NCBI GenBank assembly: GCA_963839175.1
Contig: CAWIUB010000011.1
Coordinates: 62,001-126,000 of the forward strand
DNA length: 64,000 nt
Reading direction: 5' to 3'
Source of the DNA: CAWIUB01 sp963839175
GTDB lineage: Bacteria; Actinomycetota; Actinomycetes; Mycobacteriales; Jatrophihabitantaceae
The notes beneath the pieces were generated by a model. The model did no database searches, was not told the origin of the DNA, and saw only the letters and a program-made list of their open reading frames with translations. This document shows, one piece after another, positions 33,573 through 42,842 of the stretch. Numbering within the stretch: position 1 is the stretch's first letter; the number at the start of each line of letters is the position of its first letter. The translations under genes were made by a program, and so were the position numbers.

Positions 33573-35701
33573 CGCCGATTTTCACGCAGCGAATCGACCC
33601 TCATTCTGGGGGTGGTCATGCGAGTTCGTAGCGCAGGGTGCGTCCGCCGAGCCAGGGGACGGTGATCTCGGGTAGGTCGGCTTGGCGTAGGACGGGTGAG
33701 TAGGTGCGCCGGTCGAGTCGCACGACGATCTGGTTGCCGTGGTTGAGGATGTGTCCGCCGGTGGACAGGACGCGGCGTTGCAGGGTGTCGGGGGTGGCGG
33801 TGGCGTAGCCGGGGATGCGGCGGCGTAGCGCATCGCAAAGGGTGTGGGCGAGCACGGTGAGGACGACGTCGAGGTCGATGTTGAGGGCGACGGCGCCGGT
33901 GAGTGAGTCGAGGTGGAAGGAGCGGATCGCTTCGGCGAGGCGTTGTTCGATGTTCATTCTGCGGGAGTAGGTCTCGGTGAGCTGTTTGGCGGGCATCGAA
34001 TGCTGGTTGGTGATCAGGATGGTGGGTTGCGTCGTGGCCCAGGCCGGCGACGGCGAGTTGTCGTAGCGTGCCGGGATAGGACGACAGGCGGGCGGCGGGG
34101 TCGTCGATCACCCGGACGCGGCGGGTTGTGCCGCCGGCGCGGGCCACGGTCAGGTTGGTCCAGGCGCTGGTGGGCAGCGCGTGCAGGTGGGCGGTGAGTT
34201 TGGGGGTGCGGGCGCGCAGGGTGATGAACCCGATGCCGCGCTCGTCCAGTTCGCCGAGTTGGGTTTGGGTGGTGACCTTGGAGTCCATCACCAGCAGGGC
34301 GGGGTCTTTTCCGGTGACGGTGTGCCAGTGCTCGGTGAAGGCGAGGACCTCCTTGCTCTGACGGGCTTTAGCGAGGTCGGCGTTGGCGTAGAGCAGGGCG
34401 TGGGAGTCGGCGTCCTCGGCGAAGAACGTCAGCACGCTGCGGGTGCGTTGCGAGCGGGTGGGCACGTAGTGCTTCTTGAGGGCGGGATCCTCGCCCCAGT
34501 GCATGACGGCGTGGAAGTCGAGGTTCAGCACGTCGCCGGTGGCCAGGCCCGCGGCGAGGGCAGCCTTGTCCAACGCGGTCAGGAACTTCTTCTGCTTGGC
34601 ATGTTGCAGCCGGTAGGAGTAGGTGGTCAGCGCGGTGGTCTTGGGCAGGGCGGTGAGTCCGGCGAACAGCGCGGCGGCGGGGTCGGCGGCCAGGTCGTGC
34701 ACGTGGGAGACGCGGCGGGTTGCGGTCAGTTTCACCGCCAGCAGGCTGAGCAGGTAGCTGACCGCGGGGATGTCGCGGGTGCCGGGGTAGCCGGCGGCGG
34801 CGGCGAGTGCTGGCAGGTCCAGGGTGAGCAGGTCGGGCAGCACCAGCAGCAGCCCGGCCATCCGGGTGGGCGCGGCGGCGGGCAGAGCGGCGTAGTCATC
34901 AGTGCTCAGTGCTCGGGCCCTGGGCAGTTCCGCCCGGCGCGGACCGCCGCGCAGAGCCTCCGGACGTCGCCAGATCCGGGGCAGCCCGGCCTCGGTGATG
35001 ACCTCGCTGATCCCGGTGCGGTTCAGCCCGACACCGTCGGCGGCCAGCGCGCCGGCGATCTCGTCGATGGAGTACCCCTGCGCGCGCAGGGCGATGATTC
35101 GGGTGCGGGCGGCGTCTTTGCCGGGCGCGGTTTTCGGGCCGGGGCGGGCGTCGAGGAAGAAGTTCTTCGCCCCGGCGCGGAAGTCGGCCACCGCCGAGTT
35201 CAGCCCGGCGGGGGTGTAGCCGAACCGGGCGGCCACGGTCGCGGCTGGTTCACCGCCGAACAGGTAGGCACGCAACGCCTCGTAGCGGGTCTGCGGGCCG
35301 GGTGCGGGGACGGCGAAGAATTCGCCACCCGCCCGGCCTGGTTGCGGGGTATTCGCTGACTGGTTAATACCCTGAAGTCAATCGTGTCCGGTCGCTGAGA
35401 TCAACGACCGCCGCCCAGCGTGTCGCCCAGTTCGGCGGTCGACGCACGAGAACCACTGAAACAACAGCAATGTAGTTCAGCTGGTGCCTGGCTCACGGTC
35501 CACACCCTGCCACGATCCCCGGAAACGCAAGCAGGAAACCCTTCTACCAGTCAGCGAGATGCCTTCACTGACACCCGCCGCGTCACCTCACCGAGTAAGA
35601 CGAATCGCCTCCCCAGGCAGGGCATTCCTACCCTCGCACCGCCCCGAGCACGCCGCGCGAACCCCGAAGATCAGAAAAAACCCTCGCCGCGAAAATCGGC
35701 G
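33573..35701 (-). mobile_element. insertion sequence of 2129 bp with DDE transposase, TSD TTAG
   Basis: The ends share the inverted repeat CGCCGATTTTC followed by imperfect CGC/GCG pairs (left CGCCGATTTTCACGCAGCG, right in reverse CGCCGATTTTCGCGGCGAG). The 4-bp duplication TTAG flanks it. A single transposase gene fills 33616-35275. The 426 bp from 35276 to the right end contain no gene that I can support. A 4-bp duplication and one long DDE ORF fit the IS4/IS1380-like superfamily; the exact family needs comparison. Confidence 0.8.
33616..35275 (-). pseudogene. IS transposase with a frameshift near residue 415
   Basis: The N-terminus is a helix-turn-helix region (FGYTPAGLNSAVADFRAG, IALRAQGYSIDEIAGALAAD). 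The catalytic core has VLNLDFHAVMHW (Asp) and ALLVMDSKVTTQTQL (Asp). Near 34030 one extra base shifts the frame. The adjacent frame continues PTILITNQHSMPAKQLTETY, then RRMNIEQRLAEAIRSFHLDS (Glu) and ends GGRTLRYELA at 33616. The start is uncertain: similar frame is open to about 35375 but lacks ATG/GTG/TTG before TTG 35275. The transposase is probably inactive. Confidence 0.8.
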
Positions 35702-36682
35702 TTAGCGCACCTGCAGCAGCACCTTGCCGATGTGCTCGCTCGATTCGACGACCCGATGGGCCTCGGACACCTCGTCGAGCGGCAGCACCCGATGGATGAC
35801 CGGCCGCACCTCGCCACTGTCGATCTTGGGCCAGACGAACGCACCGGTGGCCGCGACGATCGCGGCCTTCTGGTCGAGCGGACGCGCCCGCAGCAATGCC
35901 CCGGTGACGCTGGCTCGCTTGGCCATGAGCAGGCTCAGGTCCAGTTCGCCGCGCCGTCCGCCCTGCAGCCCCAGCACGACCAGCCGGCCTCCGACCGCGA
36001 GCGATTGGACGTTCGGCGCCAGGTAGGCGGCCCCCATGTTGTCGAGGATGACATCGACTCCGCGTCCGTCGGTCTCGGCCTGCACGACGGCGGCGAAGTC
36101 CTGCTCGCGGTAGTTGATGGCGATGTCGGCACCGAGTTTGCGCACCGCGTCCAGCTTGTCTTGCGAGCGCGCGGTCGTGAAGACGCGCGCACCCTGCGCA
36201 TGGGCGAGCTGGATGGCCAGCGTGCCGATGCCGCTACTGCCACCATGCACCAGGAACGTCTCGCCAGGGTGCAGGGAGCCGATGTCGAAGACCATCGACC
36301 AGACGGTGCAGGCTGCCTCGGGCAGTGCCGCCGCCTCGACCAGCGAGAGCCCGCGGGGTATCGGCAGCAGTTGGCCGGCCGGCACGGCGACCCGCTCGGC
36401 ATATCCGCCGCCGGCCAGCAATGCGCACACCTCGTCCCCGACCCGCCAGCCCGTTACCCCGTCGCCGAGGGCGGCAATGATGCCCGAGCATTCCATCCCG
36501 AGGTACGGTGACGCTCCGGGCGGTGCGTCGTAATGTCCGGCGCGCTGCAGCAGGTCGGCGCGGTTGACCGCCGTGGCGGTGACGTCGACGAGCACCTCGC
36601 CAGGGCCAGGTGAGAGGTCCGGCACGTCCCGGATCTCGAGCACGTCCGGTGGACCGGGACGGGTGATCACTGCGGCGCGCAC
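35702..36682 (-). CDS. NAD(P)H quinone oxidoreductase, PIG3-like MDR
   Basis: 326 residues from GTG 36682. It reads RAAVITRPGPPDVLEIRDVP, TATAVNRADLLQRAGHYDAPPG, LGMECSGIIAALG, FLVHGGSSGIGTLAIQLAHAQGA (NADPH-binding loop), and the ending SSEHIGKVLLQVR. This is the quinone oxidoreductase/PIG3 group of MDR enzymes. A frame upstream of GTG 36682 runs into hutH antisense and is rejected. The TAA stop is regenerated by the IS target duplication. Confidence 0.92.
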   Translation of the reverse strand: MRAAVITRPGPPDVLEIRDVPDLSPGPGEVLVDVTATAVNRADLLQRAGHYDAPPGASPYLGMECSGIIAALGDGVTGWRVGDEVCALLAGGGYAERVAVPAGQLLPIPRGLSLVEAAALPEAACTVWSMVFDIGSLHPGETFLVHGGSSGIGTLAIQLAHAQGARVFTTARSQDKLDAVRKLGADIAINYREQDFAAVVQAETDGRGVDVILDNMGAAYLAPNVQSLAVGGRLVVLGLQGGRRGELDLSLLMAKRASVTGALLRARPLDQKAAIVAATGAFVWPKIDSGEVRPVIHRVLPLDEVSEAHRVVESSEHIGKVLLQVR

Positions 36683-36689
36683 GTACCCG

Positions 36690-36699
36690 ACCGTAGCCT
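36690..36699. promoter_or_regulatory. overlapping divergent -10 boxes of quinone oxidoreductase and hutH
   Basis: TAGCCT (36694-36699, plus) ends 7 nt before hutH ATG 36707. TACGGT (36695-36690, minus) ends 7 nt before GTG 36682. The two boxes share the central TA, and neither gene has a ribosome site. Both genes are probably leaderless and their promoters must compete for polymerase. Confidence 0.55.
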
Positions 36700-36706
36700 G
36701 ACGGTC

Positions 36707-38248
36707 ATGGAGCGCATCACCGTCGGGCGGGGCCCGCTGTCCGAGGACGAAGTGGTCGCCGTCGCGCGACACGGTGCCGGCGTGACGCTGGCCGAGGACG
36801 CACTGGCCGCGCTGGCGGACTCCCGGCGCATTGTCGAGAAGCTGGCGCACGACGTCGAGCCGCACTACGGCATCTCGACCGGCTTCGGCGCGCTCGCCAC
36901 CAAGCACATTCCGGTCGAGCAGCGCGCCGCGCTGCAGCGCTCGTTGATCCGGTCGCACGCGGCCGGCTCCGGGCCGGAGGTGGAGCGCGAGGTCGTCCGC
37001 GCGCTGATGCTGCTGCGCCTGTCGACGCTGGCCACCGGACGCACTGGCATCCGGCCATCAACCGCGGCGACGCTCGCCGCGCTGCTCGACGCCGGCATCA
37101 CCCCGGTCGTGCCGGAATACGGGTCGCTCGGCTGTTCCGGCGACCTGGCCCCGCTGGCCCACGTGGCGCTGACGTTGCTCGGCGAAGGCGAGGTGCGCGA
37201 TCCGAACGGGACGCTGCGCCCGGCAGCGGAGGTGCTGGCCGAGAACGGCATCGAACCGGTCGAGCTGGCCGAGAAGGAAGGCCTGGCCCTGATCAACGGC
37301 ACCGACGGCATGCTGGGCCAGCTGCTGCTCGCCGCGCACGACCTGGACCTGCTCCTGCGCACCTCCGACGTGGCTGCCGCGATGAGCGTCGAGGCGATGC
37401 TGGGTACGGCCGCGGTGTTCGCCGAGGACCTGCAAGCACTTCGCCCGCAACCCGGCCAGGCGGTGGCGGCGGCGAACATGCGGGCGCTGCTCGCCGGCTC
37501 GCCGATCATCGCATCGCACGCCGGACCGGACTGCGTCTACGTGCAGGACGCCTACTCGATGCGCTGCGCCCCGCAGGTGGCGGGGGCGGCGCGTGACACG
37601 TTGGCCCATGCCCGACGTGTGGCGGGGTACGAACTCGCGTCGGCGATCGACAATCCGGTCGTCACGATCGATGGACGGGTGGAGTCAAACGGCAACTTCC
37701 ACGGCGCCCCGATCGCCTATGTGCTTGATTTCCTGGCGATTCCGGTGGCCGACGTCGCGTCGATGAGCGAGCGACGCACTGACCGGATGCTCGACGTCGC
37801 GCGGTCGCGCGGCCTGCCGCCTTTCCTGGCCGCAGATCCGGGCGTCGACTCCGGGCACATGATCGCCCAGTACACCCAGGCGGCCCTCGTCTCGGAGCTC
37901 AAGCGGCTGGCCGTGCCGGCCTCGGTCGACTCGGTCCCGTCGTCGGCCATGCAGGAGGACCACGTCTCGATGGGCTGGTCCGCCGCCCGCAAGCTGCGCC
38001 GCGGTCTCGACGCGCTGACCCGGGTGCTCGCTATCGAGCTGCTGACGGCCGCCCGCGCCCTGGACCTGCGCGCGCCGCTGCGACCCGGGTCGGCGACCGG
38101 CGCGTTGGTGGCGGCATTGCGGGAACGGGTGGCCGGTCCGGGGCCTGACCGGTATCTGTCGCCGGAGATCGCGGCGAGCGTCGAGCTGGTCCGTTCTGGC
38201 GAAGCGGTAGCCGTCGCGGAGCGAGCGCTCGGTCACCCAGTGCGCTGA
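36707..38248 (+). CDS. hutH: histidine ammonia-lyase
   Basis: 513 residues, the normal length. The MIO cofactor triad is Cys143-Ser144-Gly145 in EYGSLGCSGDLAPLAH; Cys in place of Ala is seen in other actinobacterial enzymes. HYGISTGFGALA carries the catalytic Tyr, and NGNFHGAPIAYVLDFLAIP and SSAMQEDHVSMGW are conserved active-site segments. It deaminates histidine to urocanate, the first Hut step. hutU, normally adjacent, is 5.3 kb downstream beyond the surface-protein locus. Confidence 0.97.
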   Translation: MERITVGRGPLSEDEVVAVARHGAGVTLAEDALAALADSRRIVEKLAHDVEPHYGISTGFGALATKHIPVEQRAALQRSLIRSHAAGSGPEVEREVVRALMLLRLSTLATGRTGIRPSTAATLAALLDAGITPVVPEYGSLGCSGDLAPLAHVALTLLGEGEVRDPNGTLRPAAEVLAENGIEPVELAEKEGLALINGTDGMLGQLLLAAHDLDLLLRTSDVAAAMSVEAMLGTAAVFAEDLQALRPQPGQAVAAANMRALLAGSPIIASHAGPDCVYVQDAYSMRCAPQVAGAARDTLAHARRVAGYELASAIDNPVVTIDGRVESNGNFHGAPIAYVLDFLAIPVADVASMSERRTDRMLDVARSRGLPPFLAADPGVDSGHMIAQYTQAALVSELKRLAVPASVDSVPSSAMQEDHVSMGWSAARKLRRGLDALTRVLAIELLTAARALDLRAPLRPGSATGALVAALRERVAGPGPDRYLSPEIAASVELVRSGEAVAVAERALGHPVR

Positions 38249-38344
38249 GTTCAGCCGGCGGGCTTGCGCCGCTGAGTGTTACGTGTGTTACTTGTGATGA
38301 CCGTTGAGGCGGGGAGGGCCAGCGAATCCCCAGCGCGGCGCGGG

Positions 38345-38486
38345 CAGCCATCACCGACGTCACCACCAACACCGTTGGCCAATACCGGTTCCCGACCGGC
38401 ACGTACTTGGGTTCGGCAGTGGGTTGCTAATGGCAGGTGCGCCCTGATGCTCGCGTTCAGCGCGCGTCGCCGTCGCGGACGACATG
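38345..38486 (+). pseudogene. decayed C-terminal LAxTG sorting signal of a lost surface protein
   Basis: The stretch reads SPTSPPTPLANTG and then, after an indel, a scrambled hydrophobic stretch and the ARRRRGRHEA end. It aligns base by base with 43220-43361 (PPTPLALTG, membrane helix, RRRRGH) of the intact C-terminus downstream. There is no surface-protein body in front of it, only hutH. The remaining 38249-38711 sequence has no other gene that I can support. Confidence 0.75.
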
Positions 38487-39944
38487 AAGCCTGACGCCTG
38501 AGTCTGCGTACGCGGGGTGGGCGGCAGCGTTCGCTGGCGATCTCGGTGATCCGGGGCCGTGGCCTCGGCGAGAGTGACACGCACGTTTCGCGCCCGAATG
38601 TTGACAGAACGACCAATTAAGGCCACGGTAGGCTCCCGAATCGGTCTCGCGGGCGCCGCCGTAAATGACGACTCGTTCCGGGGTTCGGCGACGTCTGCGG
38701 GGGTACGCCTGATGCATCGCACCGGCCTCAGCTGGGGGCGTTCGGGAACAAAGCATCGTCCACGGCACGCCCGATCGGCCGGCCCAAGCCTGACGCATAA
38801 GGCCAGCAGTCGGTATATCCGGGCGCTGCTGGGGGCGATCGTCCTCGCGGCGAGCTTCGTCGCGATCGTCACCCCATCCGGGCCGGCCGCCGCCGTCACG
38901 CCTACCTGCACGTCTCCTGCGGGCGTGATCGGCGGGTTCGAGATCGACGGCAACATGACCCCAGGTGACTGCAACGCCAACCTCGACTGGGGCAACGCAC
39001 CAGGTGTCGTGAGCAGCGCCGACATCGGCACCTACAACACGAACAACAAGGACGACAGCAATCCCAGCACGTGGACGTCCGGCGGCGGAACTCCTGATAA
39101 GGGTGACTTCTCGCGGGCCTATTCCTTCGCGCAGACCGTGGGAACGGACTACTTCGTCTACGCGGCCTGGGAACGAACACAACACGGGCACCGCCGGATA
39201 CATCATCGAGGTCGACAACGCGGGCGTGAACAACGTGGTCATCGGCGGCGTAACCGTGCCTCAACCGGTCCGCTCGCAGGGCGGTTTCGTCTTCTACATC
39301 ACGACCCAGGGCGCCGCGGCACCGGTCGTCGGACAGGTCTGCCACTTCACATCTCAAGCCACCTACCCCGGCACGTACACCACTAACATGGGGGGCAACT
39401 ACGCCACGGCGATCAATGACGCGCCAATATTCGATCCGCTCAACGGCGGCGCGTCCGTGCCGCCGGCGAGTTCATGGAGATCGGCATCAATGTCACCGCG
39501 ATCACTGGAGTCCATCCGGGCTGCCCCGCGTCGACCGCTGCGAGTATGTACCTGCGGTCCTACACCGGCAGCTTCAACACCTTCCCAGCGCTCAACCTGA
39601 AGGGCTATGTGACCGGCGTGCCGATCGCGCCGCCGTCGACCTGCTCGACCATCACGATTCACAAGGTCACCCAGAACGGTGACGCGACCTTCGACTACAC
39701 GACGACGGGTGGGCTGAGCCCGGCCACGTTCCAGCTGTCCAACGGCGGCACTCGGACATACGACCAAGTCCCGCCCGGCAGCTATACCGTGACCGAGGGA
39801 GCTTTGCCGGCGGGCTGGACCTTCGTCAGCCTCGTCTGCACCACCACCGGCGCCGACACCGCCACGGTCACCGGCACCACGGTGACGATCACCGCTGTCA
39901 ACGCGGAGACCACCGACTGCACGTACACCAACCACACGAAGCTG

Positions 39945-40200
39945 TCGCCGTCGATCGCGACGTTGTTGGTGCCGGCGGGGCCGGTGGCGTTGGGGGATTC
40001 GGTGCATGACAGTGCGACGTTGTCGGGGGCGACGGCGGGTGCGGGTGGCTCGGTGACGTATGCGGTGTTCAGTGATGACACCTGCAGCACGGCGGTGACT
40101 TCAGGCCGGCACCTACTACTGGCTGGCCTCCTATAGCGGTGACGCGAACAACAACCCGGCGACCAGTGTGTGCACGTCCGAGGCGATCGTGGTGAACAAG
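39945..40200 (+). repeat. surface-protein repeat B, copy 1 (with 80-bp deletion)
   Basis: Matches copy 2 at 42507-42842 almost exactly at the DNA level, starting at the codons for SPSIATLLVPAGPVALGDS. Relative to copy 2 it lacks the bases equivalent to 42665-42744, which breaks the frame. Confidence 0.85.
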
Positions 40201-40210
40201 AACGCGCCGA
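40201..40210 (+). repeat. target site duplication (left) of ISKra4-like element
   Basis: AACGCGCCGA here and at 42150-42159. The undisturbed sequence is present once at 42843-42852 in the second repeat A. Confidence 0.85.
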
Positions 40211-40305
40211 GGGTGCGCGACACGGATGTAGGTGATCGTTGCAGTTCCCGGTGATCCGGTCAGTCCGTTCCTAGTCTGAGAGTGTTTATACTCCCAGGTT
40301 AGGAG

Positions 40306-40770
40306 ATGAGCGTGACTCGATCCATGGACTTGGCTGAACTCGAGTGGCGTCGCGACCGGCTACGCGACGAACTGGCGTTGGTGGACGATTTCCGCCCGGG
40401 CAGCCTGTCGGCGGTGATGCGCCGCTGCGGCAAGCCGAACTGCGCCTGCGCGAGCCCGGGACATCCCGGTCACGGCCCGCAGCACGTGTTGACCCGCAAG
40501 GTCGCCGGTAAGACCGTGACGGTGCACCTGAGGCCGGGCCCGGAGCTGGAGAAGGCACGCGTGCAGGTCGGCAACTACAAGCGGTTCCGACAGCTCGTGG
40601 ACGAGCTGGTGCAGGTGAATGAATCGATCTGCGCGGCCAGGCCAGTCTCGCCGCTGGCCGAGGGCGGCAGCGGTGGCTACCACGCGGATGCAACGGCCGG
40701 CAGCGACGGCGAAAAAGGGGGCTCTTCGAAGCGCTTGCCGAGGCGTTCGCGGCCGAACTCGCGCGGCTGA
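40306..40770 (+). CDS. IS accessory ORF A, DUF6788-like
   Basis: 154 residues. It starts with a helical segment LAELEWRRDRLRDELALV, then CGKPNCACASPGHPGHGP (possible zinc site), a TRKVAGKTVTVHL strand, and GNYKRFRQLVDELVQVNESI. This matches the DUF6788 domain that precedes ISKra4 transposases. AGGTTAGGAG lies before ATG 40306. After AAAAAGGGGG (40712-40721) the frame continues only to a non-conserved tail, while the -1 frame leads into the transposase. Confidence 0.8.
   Translation: MSVTRSMDLAELEWRRDRLRDELALVDDFRPGSLSAVMRRCGKPNCACASPGHPGHGPQHVLTRKVAGKTVTVHLRPGPELEKARVQVGNYKRFRQLVDELVQVNESICAARPVSPLAEGGSGGYHADATAGSDGEKGGSSKRLPRRSRPNSRG
40712..40721 (+). promoter_or_regulatory. candidate -1 ribosomal frameshift site in the IS
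   Basis: AAAAAGGGGG sits where ORF A and the transposase frame (-1 relative to it) overlap. Read in the -1 frame the sequence becomes LFEALAEAFAAELARLSELA and runs without a stop into the transposase, so slippage would give a single fused protein. Confidence 0.5.
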
Positions 40771-40826
40771 GCGAGCTGGCCGCCCACGCCCTGGGCCCCG
40801 GGCCGGGCACCGGGCGACAGCGGGGT

Positions 40827-42098
40827 TTGGCGGCGGTGGAGACGGCGATCCGTGCCGCGATGACCGCCCTCGGCGGGTCGTTGCTGGAAAGGCTGCTGGC
40901 TGCCGAGGCCGGGCACCGCGGGCCGCGGATCGACTGCGGCGCCGGGCATGTGGCCAGCTTCGTCGCCTACCGCACCAAGCGCCTGGACACGGTCCTCGGC
41001 CCGATCATGCTGCGCCGCGCCTGGTACCACTGCCCCGACTGCCAGCACGGCCTGGCACCGGTCGACGAACAGTTGGACGTGGCCGGCGCGTCACTGTCAC
41101 CGGGACTGCGGGCGATGAGCGCCCGCGCCGGCGCTGCCGCGCCCTTCGCCCAAGCCGCCGCCCTGCTCACCGACCTCGCCGGGATCACCCTTACGACCAA
41201 ACGCGTGGAGCGGTCCGCCGAGGCCGACGGGATCGCGGCCGCCGCCGTGCTCGCCGAGCAGACGCAGGCGATCCTGACCCGCCGCGTCATTCCCCTGCCG
41301 CCGCTCGGCCCGATCCCGGACATGCTCTACCTCGCCGTCGACGGCACCGGCGTCCCCATGACACCGGCCCAGACCGCCGGCCGAACCGGCAAACACCCCG
41401 ACGGGCGGGCCCGTACCCGAGAGGCGAAACTCGCCTGCCTGTTCACCCAAAGCAGCCTCGACGAGCACGACCGGCCGGTGCGCGATGTCGACTCGACCAG
41501 CTACCTAGCCACCCTGGACCCGGTCGAGACCTTCGCCGAGCTCGTCGAGGCCGAAGCCCACCGCCGCGGCGCCGAACACATCCGCCAACTCATCGTCCTC
41601 GGCGACGGCGCCCGCTGGATCTGGAACCTCGCCGACCAGCGCTTCCCGGCCGCCACCCAGATCGTCGACCTGTTCCATGCCCGCGAACACCTGCACGCCC
41701 TCGCCGAGCAGCTCGCGTTCATCGTGCCCGACCCCGCCGCCTGGCTGGACGAGCGACTGGCCGACCTCGACAACGGCGACATCGAGGCCCTCTCCCGCGC
41801 CGCCCGCCTCTACCCCCTCCTCGGCACCAAGGCCACCGACGTAGACAAAGCCGTGACCTACTTCGAATCCAACGCCCACCGGATGCGCTACGCCCACTAC
41901 CGCAAACTCGGCATGTTCGTCGGCTCCGGAGTCGTCGAAGCCGGCTGCAAATCCGTCATCGGCGCCAGGCTCAAACAATCCGGCATGCACTGGACAGCCC
42001 CCGGCGCAACCGGCATCGCCAGCCTGCGCTGCCTCCACGCCAGCGGCCGCTGGAACCAGATCTGCCCGCCACCAGACTCCCAGACCGCCGTCGCCTAA
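40827..42098 (+). CDS. ISKra4 family transposase
   Basis: 423 residues from TTG 40827, although the frame is open further upstream to the slippery A5G5 run. It shows MLYLAVDGTGVPMTP (catalytic Asp), HIRQLIVLGDGARWIWNLAD (Asp), IVDLFHAREHLHALAEQL and GSGVVEAGCKSVIGARLKQSGM (Glu), all typical of ISKra4. A Cys pair in YHCPDCQHGL precedes the core. The ORF is complete. It may be produced mainly as a fusion with ORF A. Confidence 0.9.
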   Translation: MAAVETAIRAAMTALGGSLLERLLAAEAGHRGPRIDCGAGHVASFVAYRTKRLDTVLGPIMLRRAWYHCPDCQHGLAPVDEQLDVAGASLSPGLRAMSARAGAAAPFAQAAALLTDLAGITLTTKRVERSAEADGIAAAAVLAEQTQAILTRRVIPLPPLGPIPDMLYLAVDGTGVPMTPAQTAGRTGKHPDGRARTREAKLACLFTQSSLDEHDRPVRDVDSTSYLATLDPVETFAELVEAEAHRRGAEHIRQLIVLGDGARWIWNLADQRFPAATQIVDLFHAREHLHALAEQLAFIVPDPAAWLDERLADLDNGDIEALSRAARLYPLLGTKATDVDKAVTYFESNAHRMRYAHYRKLGMFVGSGVVEAGCKSVIGARLKQSGMHWTAPGATGIASLRCLHASGRWNQICPPPDSQTAVA

Positions 42099-42149
42099 CC
42101 ACCGATCATGGAATTCCACGCCAGCTACCTACAAATCTGTCGCGCACCC

Positions 42150-42506
42150 AACGCGCCGACGATTACCACCCAGGCGTCGCCGACCACTGGCACGGTGGGG
42201 GTGGCGATCGCGGCGGTGGGGGACACGGCGACGTTCGCGCCGACTGACTTGGTGGCGCCGCCGACCGGCAGCGTGACGTTCACCCTGTATTCGGACGCCT
42301 CCTGCACCACCGCGGTGGCCGGGGTGTCCGGCACGGGTGTGATCGCGACCAGCGGTGGGGCCTCCACCGCGGAATTCCACACATCGTGGACACCGCCTAC
42401 GGCGGGCACCCACTACTGGATCGCCTCCTACCCGGGTGATGCGAACAACACCGGGTTCACCACCGGCTGCGGCGACGCCAACGAGCAGCTCACCATCGCG
42501 AAGGCG
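42150..42506 (+). repeat. surface-protein repeat A, copy 1 (3' of IS)
   Basis: Encodes APTITTQASPTTGTVGVAIA through NEQLTIAKA, an Ig-like unit. It is nearly identical to 42843-43199, 693 bp downstream, except for a short divergent stretch near 42360-42385. The two copies of A frame repeat B copy 2. Confidence 0.9.
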
Positions 42507-42842
42507 TCGCCGTCGATCGCGACGTTGTTGGTGCCGGCGGGGCCGGTGGCGTTGGGGGATTCGGTGCATGACAGTGCGACGTTGTCGGGGGCGACGGCGG
42601 GTGCGGGTGGCTCGGTGACGTATGCGGTGTTCAGTGATGACACCTGCAGCACGGCGGTGACTTCGGCTCAGATGTCGGGGACGCCGGGCGCGGTGACCGT
42701 GGCCGGTGGGGTGGTGCCGGTGTCGGGGACGGTGCAGTTCTTGCAGGCCGGCACCTACTACTGGCTGGCCTCCTATAGCGGTGACGCTGACAACAACCCG
42801 GCGACCAGTGTGTGCACGTCCGAGGCGATCGTGGTGAACAAG
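42507..42842 (+). repeat. surface-protein repeat B, copy 2
   Basis: Complete 112-residue Ig-like unit, SPSIATLLVPAGPVALGDS to EAIVVNK, with Cys pairs (DDTCSTAV, TSVCTSEA). It is the full-length counterpart of the damaged copy at 39945. Confidence 0.9.

Larger units (their letters stand above)
40211..42149 (+). mobile_element. ISKra4-family insertion sequence, 1939 bp
   Basis: Terminal inverted repeats begin GGGTGCGCGACA at both ends and stay alignable through TTGTAGGT. A 10-bp duplication, AACGCGCCGA, flanks it. It carries a DUF6788-like first ORF and an ISKra4-type transposase in the -1 frame. It interrupts repeat A of the surface protein, and the empty site can be read from the second repeat A. 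The ends, duplication and ORFs look intact, so the element may be active and its insertion recent. Confidence 0.9.

Noticed and set aside
36683..36958. N-terminal extension of the quinone oxidoreductase into hutH
   Set aside because: The MDR domain starts directly at GTG 36682, and the extension is antisense to conserved hutH sequence.
38500..38711. Possible riboswitch or long structured leader before the surface protein
   Set aside because: TTGACA near 38600 has no well-spaced -10, and I could not match the sequence to a known riboswitch core such as the c-di-AMP type.
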